From: Halanaerobium sp.
Lineage (GTDB): Bacteria > Bacillota > Halanaerobiia > Halanaerobiales > Halanaerobiaceae
Assembly (NCBI GenBank): GCA_018399955.1
Contig: JAGYNO010000010.1
Location: 1-35,970 of the forward strand
Direction: 5' to 3'
Length of the DNA: 35,970 nt
Position numbers and translations under genes: made by a program. Below the pieces are notes generated by a model. The model worked only from the letters and a program-made list of their open reading frames with translations. It did not search any database and was not told the origin of the DNA. This document shows positions 9,262 to 19,257 of the stretch, in pieces. The first letter of the stretch is position 1. The number at the start of each line of letters is the position of its first letter.

Positions 9262-9723
9262 TTACATTTCAAAAGTCAAATTAGCTCTGGCAGCAATTTT
9301 GCGCTCCAATTCAACTTCATTTCCATTTTTTAATTTTATTATAATTTTGCCGTCCTTATAATCTACCAGATTACCTATAAACTCTTTTTGTCCATCTATT
9401 TTCTTATAAGTTGTGACAGCAATAAGTTCACCTTTAAATCGCTGAAAATCAGCTTCACTTTTAAGTGGTCTTTCCAGTCCTGGAGAAGAAACTTCCAATA
9501 TATATTTATCATCTATAGGATCCTCTTCATCTAAAACAGCACTTAATGCTCTACTGACATTTTCACATTCTTCAATAGTTAGGTCACCATTTTTGTTTTC
9601 GAGAAAGACTCTTAAAATCCAGTCACTTCCTTCTTTAACAAATTCGACCTCAATTAAATCTAAGTTTTCACTGTGGGCAATAGGAAGTACAAAATCTGTT
9701 ACTGTATCAGCAACTTTTCCCAA
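9262..9723 (-). CDS. rimP: Ribosome maturation factor RimP
   Basis: Needed for 30S subunit maturation. Seen: LDLIEVEFVKEGSDWILRVFLENKNGDLTIEECENVSRALSAVLDEEDPI and YILEVSSPGLERPL, a near-complete match to the family N-domain, followed by an SH3-like C-domain; 153 residues. Start choice: a GTG at 9730-9732 abuts the AAAGAGGGG ribosome-binding site with no room, whereas the TTG at 9721-9723 has eight bases of spacing and gives a family-like N-terminus (MGKVADTVTDF). It is first in its run after the terminator at about 9800, so a promoter should lie in 9733-9797; I could not pick out a convincing one. Confidence 0.93.
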   Translation of the reverse strand: MGKVADTVTDFVLPIAHSENLDLIEVEFVKEGSDWILRVFLENKNGDLTIEECENVSRALSAVLDEEDPIDDKYILEVSSPGLERPLKSEADFQRFKGELIAVTTYKKIDGQKEFIGNLVDYKDGKIIIKLKNGNEVELERKIAARANLTFEM

Positions 9724-9797
9724 ATGAAACACCCCTCTTTCTTGATATTTAATTTTTGTTTTTCTTTTTTTAAAAAATCATTTAAATACTATAATAA

Positions 9798-9824
9798 AAG
9801 AGTGGGAAAATAACCCCCACTCCT
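9798..9824 (-). terminator. Rho-independent terminator after polC
   Basis: Arms 9798-9806 and 9816-9824 pair on the minus strand (AGGAGUGGG with CCCACUCUU, including a G-U), with a 9-nt loop followed by TTATTATAG. It separates the polC transcription unit from the rimP-nusA unit. Confidence 0.8.
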
Positions 9825-9917
9825 AATCAACAGAACTATTTAAATAACTCTTTCCTTTATAATTCTATCACAGCTAATTTAGACATGCAAGTTTTTATTA
9901 TGGCATGGAATCTATGT

Positions 9918-12900
9918 CTATTCAGCAAATAGTGAAAGCTGATTTTTCTCGGGTAATCCAGCTAAGGAACCATGTTCTTTTAATACTTCAATAACTGTTT
10001 TAGTTAATGAAGTCCTGTTGGAAAGCTCCTCAATTGATCGGAAATCAGACTTTTCTCTTTCTACTACTACACTTTCTGCAGCACTACCGCCAAGTCCCTG
10101 AAGGCTTATCAGTGGAGGAAGCAGTTTATTATCTTCAATCTTTTTAAAATTACAGGTATCAGATTCATATATATCTACCGGCAAAAATTCTATACCTCTC
10201 AGCATTGCCTCTAAAACAATCCTTAAAACTTTTAGGGTGCCGCTTTCTTTTGCTGTCATCTCATTACCTTTGCTTTCAAGTTCATTAATTGAATTCATTA
10301 CTTTTTCTTTGCCGTTACAGGCAAGTTGAGCATCAAAATCATCTGCTTTTATAGAAAAATAACTTGTATAAAAAGCAGCAGGATAATGAACTTTAAAATA
10401 TGCTATTCTATAGGCCATTGTTACATATGCTGCAGCATGAGCTTTTGGAAACATATATTTTATCTTTTTACAGGAATCTATATACCATTCCGGTATATTT
10501 TTCTCCCGCATTACACTTTCTTCTTCATCTGTTAAGCCTTTACCTTTACGGACATGTTCCATAATCCAGAAAGCCTGAGAAGGATCTACACCTCTCTGCA
10601 GGAGATAGTTCATGATATCATCACGCACAGAAATAACTTCCGCTAGTTTAGCTTTACCTTTGCGGATTAAATTTTGAGCGTTGTTAAGCCAGACATCAGT
10701 TCCATGTGAGAGACCACTAATTCTTACTAATTCAGCAAAGGTAGTTGGCCTGGTATCACGCAGCATCTGCTGCACAAATGAAGTCCCAAATTCGGGAATA
10801 CCAAGAGTTCCAATCTCAGTTCCTAAAACTGCTGGATCTACACCGAGTTTATCAGTACTTGAAAAAATACTCATTGTCTCAGGATCATCAAGCGGTACAT
10901 TTTTTGGTTCAATACCGGTCATATCCTGCAGCATTCTCAATGAAGTAGGGTCATCATGACCTAGTAAATCTAATTTCAAAATTCTACCACTTATTGAGTG
11001 ATAATCAAAATGAGTTGTCCTGATATCTGTGCTCTGATCATTGGCTGGATGCTGAATTGGTGTGAAATCAAATATATTCTTAGTTTTTGGAACAATCATC
11101 AGTCCACCTGGATGTTGACCGGTTGTTTTCCTTACACCAGTACAGCCTTTTACAAGTCTGTCTATCTCTGCTCTTTTAACTTCTTTTCCTCTCTCATCAA
11201 GGTAGTTTTTAACAAAGCCAAAAGCAGTGCGGTCAGCTATTGTCGAAATAGTTCCAGCTTTATATACATAATCTCTACCAAAATATTCTTCTGTAAAACG
11301 ATGAATTTTGCTCTGATATTCACCAGAAAAATTAAGATCTATATCAGGTACCTTATCACCTTTAAAACCCATAAATACCTCAAAAGGTATATCAAAACCA
11401 TCTTTTATGTATTTTGTGCCGCAGTGAGGGCAGACCTTATCCGGAAGATCTACACCTGTTCCAATCGAGCCATCCTCAATAAATTGATAACTGGAGCACT
11501 CTGGACAGCGGTAATGAGGTGGAAGAGGATTTACTTCTGTAATCTCTGTCATCGTAGCTGCAAAAGAAGAACCTACCGAACCTCGTGAACCAACTAAATA
11601 ACCATCATCTAGCGATTTCTTGACAAGTTTATGTGCAATTAAATAAATTACAGCAAAACCATTCTCAATTATTGAATTCAGTTCTTTTTCCAGCCTGTTA
11701 ATAACCAATTCCGGCAGTTTTTCACCATATAATTCATGAGCTTTTTTGTATGCCATATTCCTAATTTCTTCTTCTGCACCTTCAATTTCGGGTGTAAATA
11801 GTCCATCAGGAATCGGTTTTAAGTCATCAATTTGATCTGCAATTTTATTGGGGTTTTTAATTACAATTTCTTCGGCTATTTCTCTACCAAAATAAGAGAA
11901 TTCTTCAAGCATTTCTTCAGTTGTTCTGTAATAAATGGGCGGCTGATTCTCTGCATCAGCAAAATTTTGCCCACTCTGAAGTATTTCTCTAAAAATACTG
12001 TCTTTTGGATCCAGAAAATGTGCATCTGTTGTTGCCACAACGGGTTTATTTAACTCTTTACCTAAATTATATATTTTTTTGTTAATATCCTTTAAATCTT
12101 CTCTGCTGTTAACTTTATCAGGGATTAAAAACTCATTATTACCCAGAGGCTGCATTTCTAAGTAATCATATAATCCTGCGATTTTTTTAATTTCACTTTT
12201 CGGTCTGTTATTAACAAAAGCTTTGTAAATTTGGCCTGACTCACAAGCAGATCCAATAATAATTCCTTCTTTATGCTGTAATAACTTGCTTTTTAAAATG
12301 CGGGGTTTCCTATAAAAATTATTCAAATGAGAAATAGATACCAATTTGTATAAATTTCTCAAACCTGCCTGGTTTTTAGCAAGTAAAACTGCATGAAAAG
12401 GACGCAGATCTTTCCAGTCAATTTTAGAAATATAGTTATTTATATCATTTAAATTGGATGCTCCATCTTCTTTAATAATCTCAAAAATATTAATCAATAT
12501 TTCAGCAGTCGCTTCCGCATCATCAAGTGCTCTGTGGTGGTTATCTAGGTCAACTTCAAAATATTCAGCTAAAGTATTGAGTTTATAATTTTTACTGTCT
12601 TTTACTACCGCTCTTGATAGAGCTAGTGTATCTAAGACCGTATATTCTTCTCTTTTTATATTCAAATTCTGCAGTGCAGTTCTGATAAAACCATAATCAA
12701 AATCAGCGTTGTGTGCTACAAGTACTGCACCCTCAGCAAAAGCAGTAAATCCCTCTATCACTTCAGATAATGGGGGGGCATCTGCTACCATTTTATTTTT
12801 TATTCCTGTAATTTCAGTTATTTTTGGAGGTATCATACCCTCTGGTTTAACAAAAGATTTAAATTCTCCAATTTTTTCTGCATTTTTTATTTTAACCGCA

Positions 12901-14123
12901 CCAATCTCGATAATTTCATGTTGAGAAGGGTTAAGACCGGTTGTTTCAAGATCAAATACTACAAATTCACTTTCTTCAATTAGACTGGAATAAGGATTAT
13001 TTATAATCGGTTCTCCATCATCAACAAGATAAGCTTCAACACCATATATTATCTTAACACCATACTTTTCACCTGCTTTGTAGGCATCTGGAAATGCCTG
13101 AACAACTCCATGATCAGTAATTGCCAGGGCTTTATGGCCCCATTCGGAAGCTCTTTTAATTAGATCATCAACATTCATCACAGAGTCCATAGCACTCATC
13201 TGAGTGTGGAGATGAAGGTCAACCCGTTTTTTTTCTGCATTATCCTGTCTTGTTTTTTTAGCTAAGAGATTAAGATCATTAAAAATTATATTCCATTCTT
13301 TGCTGTATGGATCAAAAGAAACTTTACCTCTCAGCTTGATGTGTGATCCTGCACTCAAATTATCTAAAAAATTATCTTTTTCATCAGAAAAAGCCTTAGC
13401 AGAAATTGAGCTGTCATAATCTGTTATTTTTAATATATATAAATAACTGCCTCTGCGGGTCTGTTTAACATCAATATCAAAGACATCAGCTTCTATTACT
13501 ACCTTTGGAATTTCTTCATTTAATTCTTCTATTTTATGGCTGAAGCTGCTTCTTATATTTCTCCCATACCTCTGCTTTTTCATTCTTTTATTATTCTTTT
13601 TGCTGCTGTCTATAGAATTATTAGCATTATTATTTTTGTTTTTAATTTTTTCTGCTACAATATTTTCGGTGCTTTCTATATCAGCTAAAAAATCTCCATT
13701 ATGGATAGTTACCTTTTTTATAGAAGCTAAATAACTGCTTATTTTTCTTTCTAGAAAATTGATAACTTTTTTCTGGGACAGCTTTTTTTTCGCAACCTCA
13801 GTTTCCATTTTAATTTTCAGATGATCTTGATCTAAATAAAGTTTAGCCCTTTTAAGCCAGTTTGTACTAAAAGAAAAATTATCAGCAAAATCCTGTATAA
13901 TCTGAGGCCAGATTAAAAATAGTTCTTCTTTTAATGATAAATTAGATATTATTTTTAGCTTATAATCTAGATTCTTTATATCCAATTTATTAATAAAATC
14001 ATTTTTATGATTAAGCTCAAGATTTTTATCAGTTATACAGTAAAGTATCTTTTTTTCTTCATCACAAATTAAATATTTAAATTCATTATTATCTTTTTCA
14101 TTTAAAGAAAGGGCCTTAATCAT
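9918..14123 (-). CDS. polC: DNA polymerase III PolC-type alpha subunit
   Basis: Main replicative polymerase of low-G+C Firmicutes with built-in proofreading; 1401 residues (family about 1440). Order seen: N-terminal domain, an Asn/Lys-rich linker at about 165-195, OB fold at about 200-290, PHP domain beginning DLHLHTQMSAMDS near 303, an inserted DEDDh exonuclease at about 385-550 (FDLETTG, HNADFDYGFI, HHRALDDAEAT), the rest of PHP, then the polymerase with a zinc-binding CPEC/CPHC pair at about 871-902, catalytic PDIDLNFSGE near 924 and KLDLLGHDDPT. The last residues include QLSLF near 1396, a beta-clamp-binding motif. The ATG at 14121-14123 is chosen over an upstream GTG because GGGAGG precedes it at normal distance. 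Confidence 0.97.
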   Translation of the reverse strand: MIKALSLNEKDNNEFKYLICDEEKKILYCITDKNLELNHKNDFINKLDIKNLDYKLKIISNLSLKEELFLIWPQIIQDFADNFSFSTNWLKRAKLYLDQDHLKIKMETEVAKKKLSQKKVINFLERKISSYLASIKKVTIHNGDFLADIESTENIVAEKIKNKNNNANNSIDSSKKNNKRMKKQRYGRNIRSSFSHKIEELNEEIPKVVIEADVFDIDVKQTRRGSYLYILKITDYDSSISAKAFSDEKDNFLDNLSAGSHIKLRGKVSFDPYSKEWNIIFNDLNLLAKKTRQDNAEKKRVDLHLHTQMSAMDSVMNVDDLIKRASEWGHKALAITDHGVVQAFPDAYKAGEKYGVKIIYGVEAYLVDDGEPIINNPYSSLIEESEFVVFDLETTGLNPSQHEIIEIGAVKIKNAEKIGEFKSFVKPEGMIPPKITEITGIKNKMVADAPPLSEVIEGFTAFAEGAVLVAHNADFDYGFIRTALQNLNIKREEYTVLDTLALSRAVVKDSKNYKLNTLAEYFEVDLDNHHRALDDAEATAEILINIFEIIKEDGASNLNDINNYISKIDWKDLRPFHAVLLAKNQAGLRNLYKLVSISHLNNFYRKPRILKSKLLQHKEGIIIGSACESGQIYKAFVNNRPKSEIKKIAGLYDYLEMQPLGNNEFLIPDKVNSREDLKDINKKIYNLGKELNKPVVATTDAHFLDPKDSIFREILQSGQNFADAENQPPIYYRTTEEMLEEFSYFGREIAEEIVIKNPNKIADQIDDLKPIPDGLFTPEIEGAEEEIRNMAYKKAHELYGEKLPELVINRLEKELNSIIENGFAVIYLIAHKLVKKSLDDGYLVGSRGSVGSSFAATMTEITEVNPLPPHYRCPECSSYQFIEDGSIGTGVDLPDKVCPHCGTKYIKDGFDIPFEVFMGFKGDKVPDIDLNFSGEYQSKIHRFTEEYFGRDYVYKAGTISTIADRTAFGFVKNYLDERGKEVKRAEIDRLVKGCTGVRKTTGQHPGGLMIVPKTKNIFDFTPIQHPANDQSTDIRTTHFDYHSISGRILKLDLLGHDDPTSLRMLQDMTGIEPKNVPLDDPETMSIFSSTDKLGVDPAVLGTEIGTLGIPEFGTSFVQQMLRDTRPTTFAELVRISGLSHGTDVWLNNAQNLIRKGKAKLAEVISVRDDIMNYLLQRGVDPSQAFWIMEHVRKGKGLTDEEESVMREKNIPEWYIDSCKKIKYMFPKAHAAAYVTMAYRIAYFKVHYPAAFYTSYFSIKADDFDAQLACNGKEKVMNSINELESKGNEMTAKESGTLKVLRIVLEAMLRGIEFLPVDIYESDTCNFKKIEDNKLLPPLISLQGLGGSAAESVVVEREKSDFRSIEELSNRTSLTKTVIEVLKEHGSLAGLPEKNQLSLFAE

Positions 14124-14186
14124 TGATATTCCTCCCACAAAAACCTTTAAAATACAAGCAAAGAGAATAAAATCTATTCATTGAAA

Positions 14187-15893
14187 TTAAGAAATTTCTT
14201 TGATCAGTTCAGCAACTTTATCTTCTATATTATCAATTTCAATTTTTAATTTCTTGTTATTTTCTCTAATCATTGCTTCAACAACACCATTTTCCAGTGA
14301 ACGAGAACCAATGGTTAATCGTAGTGGTATACCAATTAATTCAGAGTCGTTAAATTTGACTCCAGCTCGCTCTTTTCTATCATCCAGCAGCACTTCATAA
14401 CCAGCAGTTTTTAAGTCTTCATAAATTTCTTCTGATTTTACTTTAATTTCTTCATCATTTCCAAGAGAAAGAATTATTATCTGATATGGTGCAATAGATT
14501 TTGGCCAGATAATACCATATTCATCATTGTTCTGTTCAATAGCTGCAGCAACCAGTCTTGTAATCCCAATACCATAACTACCCATTACAATTGGCTGAGA
14601 TTTTCCATTTTCATCTAAATAATCAGCCTGCATATTTTCGCTGTATTTAGTTCCCAACTTGAAAATATGTCCCACTTCTATTCCAGCTTTTATATTTAAA
14701 TGTCCATCACTGCATTTTGAACATCTTTCTCCTTCTTTTACAAGACGAAGATCTGTATATGCTTCAACTTCAAAATCTCTACCAGCTTTAACATTCTTTA
14801 AGTGATAATCTTTTTCATTTGCTCCAACAACTGCACCAGAAATATTTTTTAATCGCTTATCTGCAATTATTCTTACGTTTTTCAAATTAACTGGCCCAAT
14901 AAAACCGGCAGTGCTCTGGTATAGCTCTTCAAACTCTTCTTCCTCTGCTGCCCGAAGTTCGTTTGCTTTAAGATAGTTGATAAGTTTTACTTCATTTAAC
15001 TCATCTTCTCCAGAGACAAGAGCAGCTACAGCTTCTCCATCTGCAACCACAGCAACAGCTTTGATCATTCTTGCAGCTGGATAAGCAAGAAATTCTTCCA
15101 GATCTTCTATTGTTTTAATATCAGGAGTATGTATTTTTTCAATTTCAGCATCATCTTCAAAATCAATATTTGTCTTTTCAGCAGAAGCTCGCTCAACATT
15201 AGCCGCATATTCACAGCTATCACAAAAAGCAATCTGATCTTCACCAGAATCCGCTAATACCATAAATTCATGAGAATCTTTACCACCCATTGCTCCGGTA
15301 TCAGCTTCAACAGCTACAGCTTCAAGGCCGCATTCTGCAAATATTTTCTCATAGGCATCATACATTGCCTGATAGCTTTTATCCAGGCCTTCATAATCAA
15401 TATCAAGACTGTAAGCATCTTTCATGATGAACTCTCTACCCCGCATTACTCCAAAACGAGGTCTGATTTCATCTCTAACCTTTGTCTGAATTTGATAGAG
15501 ATTTAAGGGAAGGTCTTTATAAGAACGGATTTCGTCTTTTACCAGATCTGTAACTACCTCTTCATGAGTAGGTCCAAGACAGTATTCTCTATTTTTACGA
15601 TCAAAAAATTTAACCATTAAAGGTCCAAATTTGTCCCATCTTTTTGATTCTTTCCATATTTCAGATGTCTGCATAATCGGCAGCAGTACTTCTTGAGCCT
15701 GAGCATTATCCATATGTTTTCTGGTGATTTTTTCGATCTTTTTTATAACTTTATAACCTAGAGGCAGGTAAGAATATATTCCGGCAGAATGTTTTCTCAT
15801 CATTCCTGCTCTGAGCATTAATTTATGACTGACAACATCTGCTTCTGATGGATCTTCTTTTAAAGTGGGTAAATATAATTTTGACATGCGCAT
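14187..15893 (-). CDS. proS: Prolyl-tRNA synthetase, bacterial type with editing domain
   Basis: Charges tRNA-Pro; class II synthetase. Seen: motif 2 region RPRFGVMRGREFIMKDAYSLD, an inserted editing (INS) domain at roughly 220-390 (VAALVSGEDELNEVKLINYL, FIGPVNLKNVRIIAD), the EVGHIFKLGTKYS segment, motif 3 GSYGIGITRLVAAAIEQ, and a C-terminal anticodon-binding domain (GYEVLLDDRKERAGVKFNDSELIGIP). The ATG at 15891-15893 is chosen because AGGAG sits eight bases upstream; the GTG at 15902 overlaps that site. Length is 568 residues. Only 31 nt separate it from ispG, so there is no room for a T-box leader. Confidence 0.97.
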   Translation of the reverse strand: MRMSKLYLPTLKEDPSEADVVSHKLMLRAGMMRKHSAGIYSYLPLGYKVIKKIEKITRKHMDNAQAQEVLLPIMQTSEIWKESKRWDKFGPLMVKFFDRKNREYCLGPTHEEVVTDLVKDEIRSYKDLPLNLYQIQTKVRDEIRPRFGVMRGREFIMKDAYSLDIDYEGLDKSYQAMYDAYEKIFAECGLEAVAVEADTGAMGGKDSHEFMVLADSGEDQIAFCDSCEYAANVERASAEKTNIDFEDDAEIEKIHTPDIKTIEDLEEFLAYPAARMIKAVAVVADGEAVAALVSGEDELNEVKLINYLKANELRAAEEEEFEELYQSTAGFIGPVNLKNVRIIADKRLKNISGAVVGANEKDYHLKNVKAGRDFEVEAYTDLRLVKEGERCSKCSDGHLNIKAGIEVGHIFKLGTKYSENMQADYLDENGKSQPIVMGSYGIGITRLVAAAIEQNNDEYGIIWPKSIAPYQIIILSLGNDEEIKVKSEEIYEDLKTAGYEVLLDDRKERAGVKFNDSELIGIPLRLTIGSRSLENGVVEAMIRENNKKLKIEIDNIEDKVAELIKEIS

Positions 15894-15924
15894 CTTTATC
15901 ACTCCTGAATTTATATATAATTAT

Positions 15925-16977
15925 TTAAAGTTTTTTTATTTCTTTTATTAGTTCATCAAGAAGTTCTTCTTCTTTTACTTTTTTAATTATCTCACCATTT
16001 TTAAAAATTAATCCTTCTTTTTTTCCACCTGCAATACCAATATCAGCTTCTTTTGCTTCTCCCGGACCATTAACTGCACAGCCCATCACGGCTACAGTGA
16101 TATTTTTTTCAAGTAATGCAAGTTTTTCCTCAACTTTTTCGGCCAGACTTATAAGATCAATTTCAGTTCTTCCACAGGTAGGGCAGGATATGATTTCCAC
16201 ACCTCTTCTGCGCAGTTCCAGTGATTTTAAAATCTGCCAACCAACTTTAACTTCTTCAACTGGATCTCCTGTAAGTGAGACCCTTAAAGTATCACCCAGA
16301 CCCTGAGTCAATAATGAAGCTATCCCAGCAGCAGATTTAATAGTTCCTCTCCAGGGAGTTCCTGCCTCGGTTATACCGATATGAAAAGGATAATCTACTC
16401 GTTCTGCCATCAGCTTATATGCTTCAATCGTAGTAAAAATACTGCTTGATTTAAGAGAAATCACAATATCATAAAAGTCATTCTCTTCAAGAATTCTAAC
16501 ATTTCTTAAAGCGCTCTCAACCATCGCTTCTGCAGTAGGTCCTCCATATTTAGCTAATAATTCCTTTTCTATAGAACCTGAGTTACTTCCTACTCTGATT
16601 GGGATACCAGCTTTTTTAGCTGCCAGTGCAACTTCTTTTACTTTTTTGTCACTGCCTATATTGCCCGGATTTATTCTCAGGGCATCTACTCCGCTTTCAA
16701 TAGATTGTAATGCCAGCTTATAATCAAAATGTATATCTGCAACCAGAGGTATATTAATACCAGCTTTAATTTCTGCAAGTGCAGAAGCTGAAGCTTCATC
16801 AGGTACAGCAGCCCTAATAATTTCACATCCGGCTTTTTCCAAATCTTTTATCTGGGCTGTAGTTTTTTTAATATCTGCAGTCTTCGTATTACACATAGAC
16901 TGCACAGATACAGGTGAATTACCTCCTACCGGCTGATCAGAAAAATATACCTTTTTGCTTTTTCTTCTTTTATACAT
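15925..16977 (-). CDS. ispG: 4-hydroxy-3-methylbut-2-enyl diphosphate synthase (MEP pathway, 4Fe-4S)
   Basis: Penultimate step of the MEP isoprenoid pathway, reducing MEcPP to HMBPP. Seen: an N-terminal TIM-barrel (NSPVSVQSMCNTKTAD, LVADIHFDY, ALRINPGNIG, PIRVGSNSGS) and the C-terminal 4Fe-4S domain with SCPTCGR and VMGCAVNGPGEA, supplying the three Cys ligands, plus a conserved downstream Glu. The 350 residues are the short bacterial form. The start ATG has GAGGTG upstream. It lies between rseP and proS; together with dxr two genes upstream and uppS further up, the operon links isoprenoid precursor supply with undecaprenyl lipid synthesis. Confidence 0.96.
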   Translation of the reverse strand: MYKRRKSKKVYFSDQPVGGNSPVSVQSMCNTKTADIKKTTAQIKDLEKAGCEIIRAAVPDEASASALAEIKAGINIPLVADIHFDYKLALQSIESGVDALRINPGNIGSDKKVKEVALAAKKAGIPIRVGSNSGSIEKELLAKYGGPTAEAMVESALRNVRILEENDFYDIVISLKSSSIFTTIEAYKLMAERVDYPFHIGITEAGTPWRGTIKSAAGIASLLTQGLGDTLRVSLTGDPVEEVKVGWQILKSLELRRRGVEIISCPTCGRTEIDLISLAEKVEEKLALLEKNITVAVMGCAVNGPGEAKEADIGIAGGKKEGLIFKNGEIIKKVKEEELLDELIKEIKKL

Positions 16978-17006
16978 GTTCCACCTCTTAATTAATCTAA
17001 ATTAAT

Positions 17007-18080
17007 TTAAAAGAAACTCCTCATCAAATCTCTATAAACAATAAAAATCATCAGCATAATTAAAATTGCAAATCCCAGCATGTGAATATAACTTTCTATT
17101 TTCGGATCTACTTCTTTTCCCCTTATTATTTCTAAAATAATAAATAGTATTCTACCACCATCAAGTGCCGGAAAAGGCAGTAGATTTATTATGCCAAGAT
17201 TAATACTTATAATTGCTGTCCAGTTCAACAAATTAACTATTCCGACTCTGGCAGCCTGCCCTATTATTGAAGCAATCATAACAGGTCCACCAATATCTTC
17301 TGCTGATCTCTGTGCTATCATCTGAACAAATCCCATGATTGTCAGTTCAACAATCATAAAAGTCTGCTGAAACCCAAGCACTAAAGAACGAAAAATCGAA
17401 ACATTTTCTCTAACAAGTTTTGGATAAATACCAATTACTCCACCTTCACTATCTGGGCTGCTTACAGGTGTAATACTGACAGTATTTACACTCCCATTCC
17501 TTTGATATTCAACTACTATTTCACTACCCTCATTTGCCCTTATTAAAGAGGCCATTTCCTGCCAGGTATCTACTTTTTCTTGATTTATAGCAAGTATCTT
17601 ATCACCAGGCTGAAGGCCTGCTTCTGCAGCTGGCTGTTCTGGTATGACTTCACCCAGAATTGCTGCAGAATCAGTTGAAGTGGGAACCCCAAAAAGTGCA
17701 AATGTTAAAATGAAAATTACAACTGCCAACAAAAAGTTCATCACCGGTCCCATGAGTATAACAGCCAATTTTTTTAAAGGTGATTTTTGAGTAAATAACC
17801 GCCCATCATTTTTTGCTTTTTCGTAAACCTCTCTTTCTTCTTCAGGCATTGATTCATCAGCTGGAAATTCTCCAACCATATTGCAAAAACCACCGAGAGG
17901 AATTGCACGAATAGAATAAAGAGTTTCTCCAACTTTCTTATATATTAATTTAGGACCAAAGCCCAGAGCAAACTCTGAGACCATAATCCCTGATTTTTTT
18001 GCTGTAATATAATGTCCAAATTCATGAATGAAAATCAAGACACCAAGTACTACTATAAATGACACTAATGTTAATAACAT
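17007..18080 (-). CDS. rseP: Site-2 intramembrane metalloprotease RseP
   Basis: Membrane zinc protease that cleaves transmembrane substrates such as anti-sigma factors and signal-peptide remnants. Seen: a first membrane helix with the zinc motif HEFGHY (residues about 20-25), SEFALGFGPKL, a second helix after PLKKLAVILMGPVMNFLLA, one PDZ domain (about 150-220, AAEAGLQPGDKILAINQEKV), and the C-terminal NLLPFPALDGGRI, carrying the third metal ligand Asp. Length 357. Start ATG lies inside dxr with a 10-nt overlap; its GGAGGT is in dxr codons, indicating coupling. Confidence 0.95.
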   Translation of the reverse strand: MLLTLVSFIVVLGVLIFIHEFGHYITAKKSGIMVSEFALGFGPKLIYKKVGETLYSIRAIPLGGFCNMVGEFPADESMPEEEREVYEKAKNDGRLFTQKSPLKKLAVILMGPVMNFLLAVVIFILTFALFGVPTSTDSAAILGEVIPEQPAAEAGLQPGDKILAINQEKVDTWQEMASLIRANEGSEIVVEYQRNGSVNTVSITPVSSPDSEGGVIGIYPKLVRENVSIFRSLVLGFQQTFMIVELTIMGFVQMIAQRSAEDIGGPVMIASIIGQAARVGIVNLLNWTAIISINLGIINLLPFPALDGGRILFIILEIIRGKEVDPKIESYIHMLGFAILIMLMIFIVYRDLMRSFF

Positions 18081-19219
18081 TTTTTAATTACCTCCACTGC
18101 CATCTGTCTGGCTTCACTGTCTGCAGTAAAAATCTCTTCAAGTTCAGGACGGCTGACATTCTTATGTTTATCCATAACTTCTGCAGTTACTTTATTTAGA
18201 GCAGTAAAAGGAATCTCACCTCTTAAAAAACTAAATACTGCTTCTTCATTTGCTGCATTTAATGCTGTAGGATAAGTTCCTCCTGATTCCCCGGCCTGAT
18301 ATGCCTGTTTTAAAGCTGGAAACTTACCCAGATCAGCTTTATAAAAATCAAGTGAAACAATTTCCTCAAGTTTTAGATCTTCTGCAGCTGTCTTTTTACG
18401 AAGCGGATAATTCAAACAATATTGAATTGGTACTTTCATATCTGCTGGACCCATTTCTGCGAGTATACTCCCATCTCGAACTCTAATCATCGAGTGAACT
18501 ATACTCTGAGGATGTATCAAAACATTAATATTTTTGTAATCAACATCAAATAACCAGTGAGCTTCTATAACTTCCAGTCCTTTATTCATTAAAGATGCAG
18601 AATCTATAGTAATTTTACTGCCCATCTCCCAATTGGGATGATTTAGAGCATCAGCAACAGAAACATTTTCTAATTCAGATTTGGAATAATTGAAAAAGGG
18701 TCCACCTGATGCTGTAAGTATGATTTCACTTAATTCGCTTTTATGACCTTTTAAAAGCTGGAAAATAGCATTATGTTCACTATCCAGTGGTAAAATTTTA
18801 CAGTTATTTTCAGCAGCTTTTCCCATTAGAATTGATCCACCACTGACCAGACTTTCTTTATTTGCCAGGGCAATATCATTGTTTGATTCTGCAGCTTTAA
18901 TAGAAGGCTCTAAACCTGCAAAACCAACCAAAGCATTAACTAATAGATCAACATCTTCCGCTGCAGCAGAAATTAAATTATTTCTACCAATTAACAATTC
19001 TGTATCAATGTTTTGTAATCTATTTTTTAATTTATGACCTGCTGCTTCATCAACAACTACAGCATATTCAGGTCTGTATTTTAAAATCTGTTCATAAAGC
19101 AGATCTATATTTTTATTAGCAGTTAAAATTTTAAGATTCCAATCACCCAAAAAATCTATGACTTCTAAAGTTTGAGTTCCAACTGATCCTGTTGAACCAA
19201 GTACGGTCATCTCTTTCAT
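18071..19219 (-). CDS. dxr: 1-deoxy-D-xylulose 5-phosphate reductoisomerase
   Basis: Second MEP-pathway enzyme: NADPH- and metal-dependent conversion of DXP to MEP. Seen: NADPH-binding GSTGSVGTQTLEVI at the N-terminus, NALVGFAGLEP, ANKESLVSGG, metal site LDSEHNAIFQ, LTASGGPF, the flexible-loop region HPNWEMGSKITIDSASLMNKGLEVIEAHWLF, and HPQSIVHSM. The 382 residues are typical. ATG follows GAGGTG. The 97-nt gap upstream holds the 41-bp palindrome. I cannot tell whether dxr is transcribed only by read-through from the uppS-cdsA-permease genes. Confidence 0.97.
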   Translation of the reverse strand: MKEMTVLGSTGSVGTQTLEVIDFLGDWNLKILTANKNIDLLYEQILKYRPEYAVVVDEAAGHKLKNRLQNIDTELLIGRNNLISAAAEDVDLLVNALVGFAGLEPSIKAAESNNDIALANKESLVSGGSILMGKAAENNCKILPLDSEHNAIFQLLKGHKSELSEIILTASGGPFFNYSKSELENVSVADALNHPNWEMGSKITIDSASLMNKGLEVIEAHWLFDVDYKNINVLIHPQSIVHSMIRVRDGSILAEMGPADMKVPIQYCLNYPLRKKTAAEDLKLEEIVSLDFYKADLGKFPALKQAYQAGESGGTYPTALNAANEEAVFSFLRGEIPFTALNKVTAEVMDKHKNVSRPELEEIFTADSEARQMAVEVIKKCY

Positions 19220-19257
19220 CTGTACACCTCATTATATAAGTTTTAATAGTATCATTA

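Noticed and set aside
10998-11588. 196-codon open frame on the plus strand inside polC
   Set aside because: It lies opposite conserved polymerase and zinc-finger coding sequence, has Cys/Ile/Phe/Tyr-rich composition typical of antisense frames in AT-rich genes, and no family motif.
15894-15924. T-box riboswitch ahead of proS
   Set aside because: Only 31 nt lie between ispG and proS, too short for a T-box.
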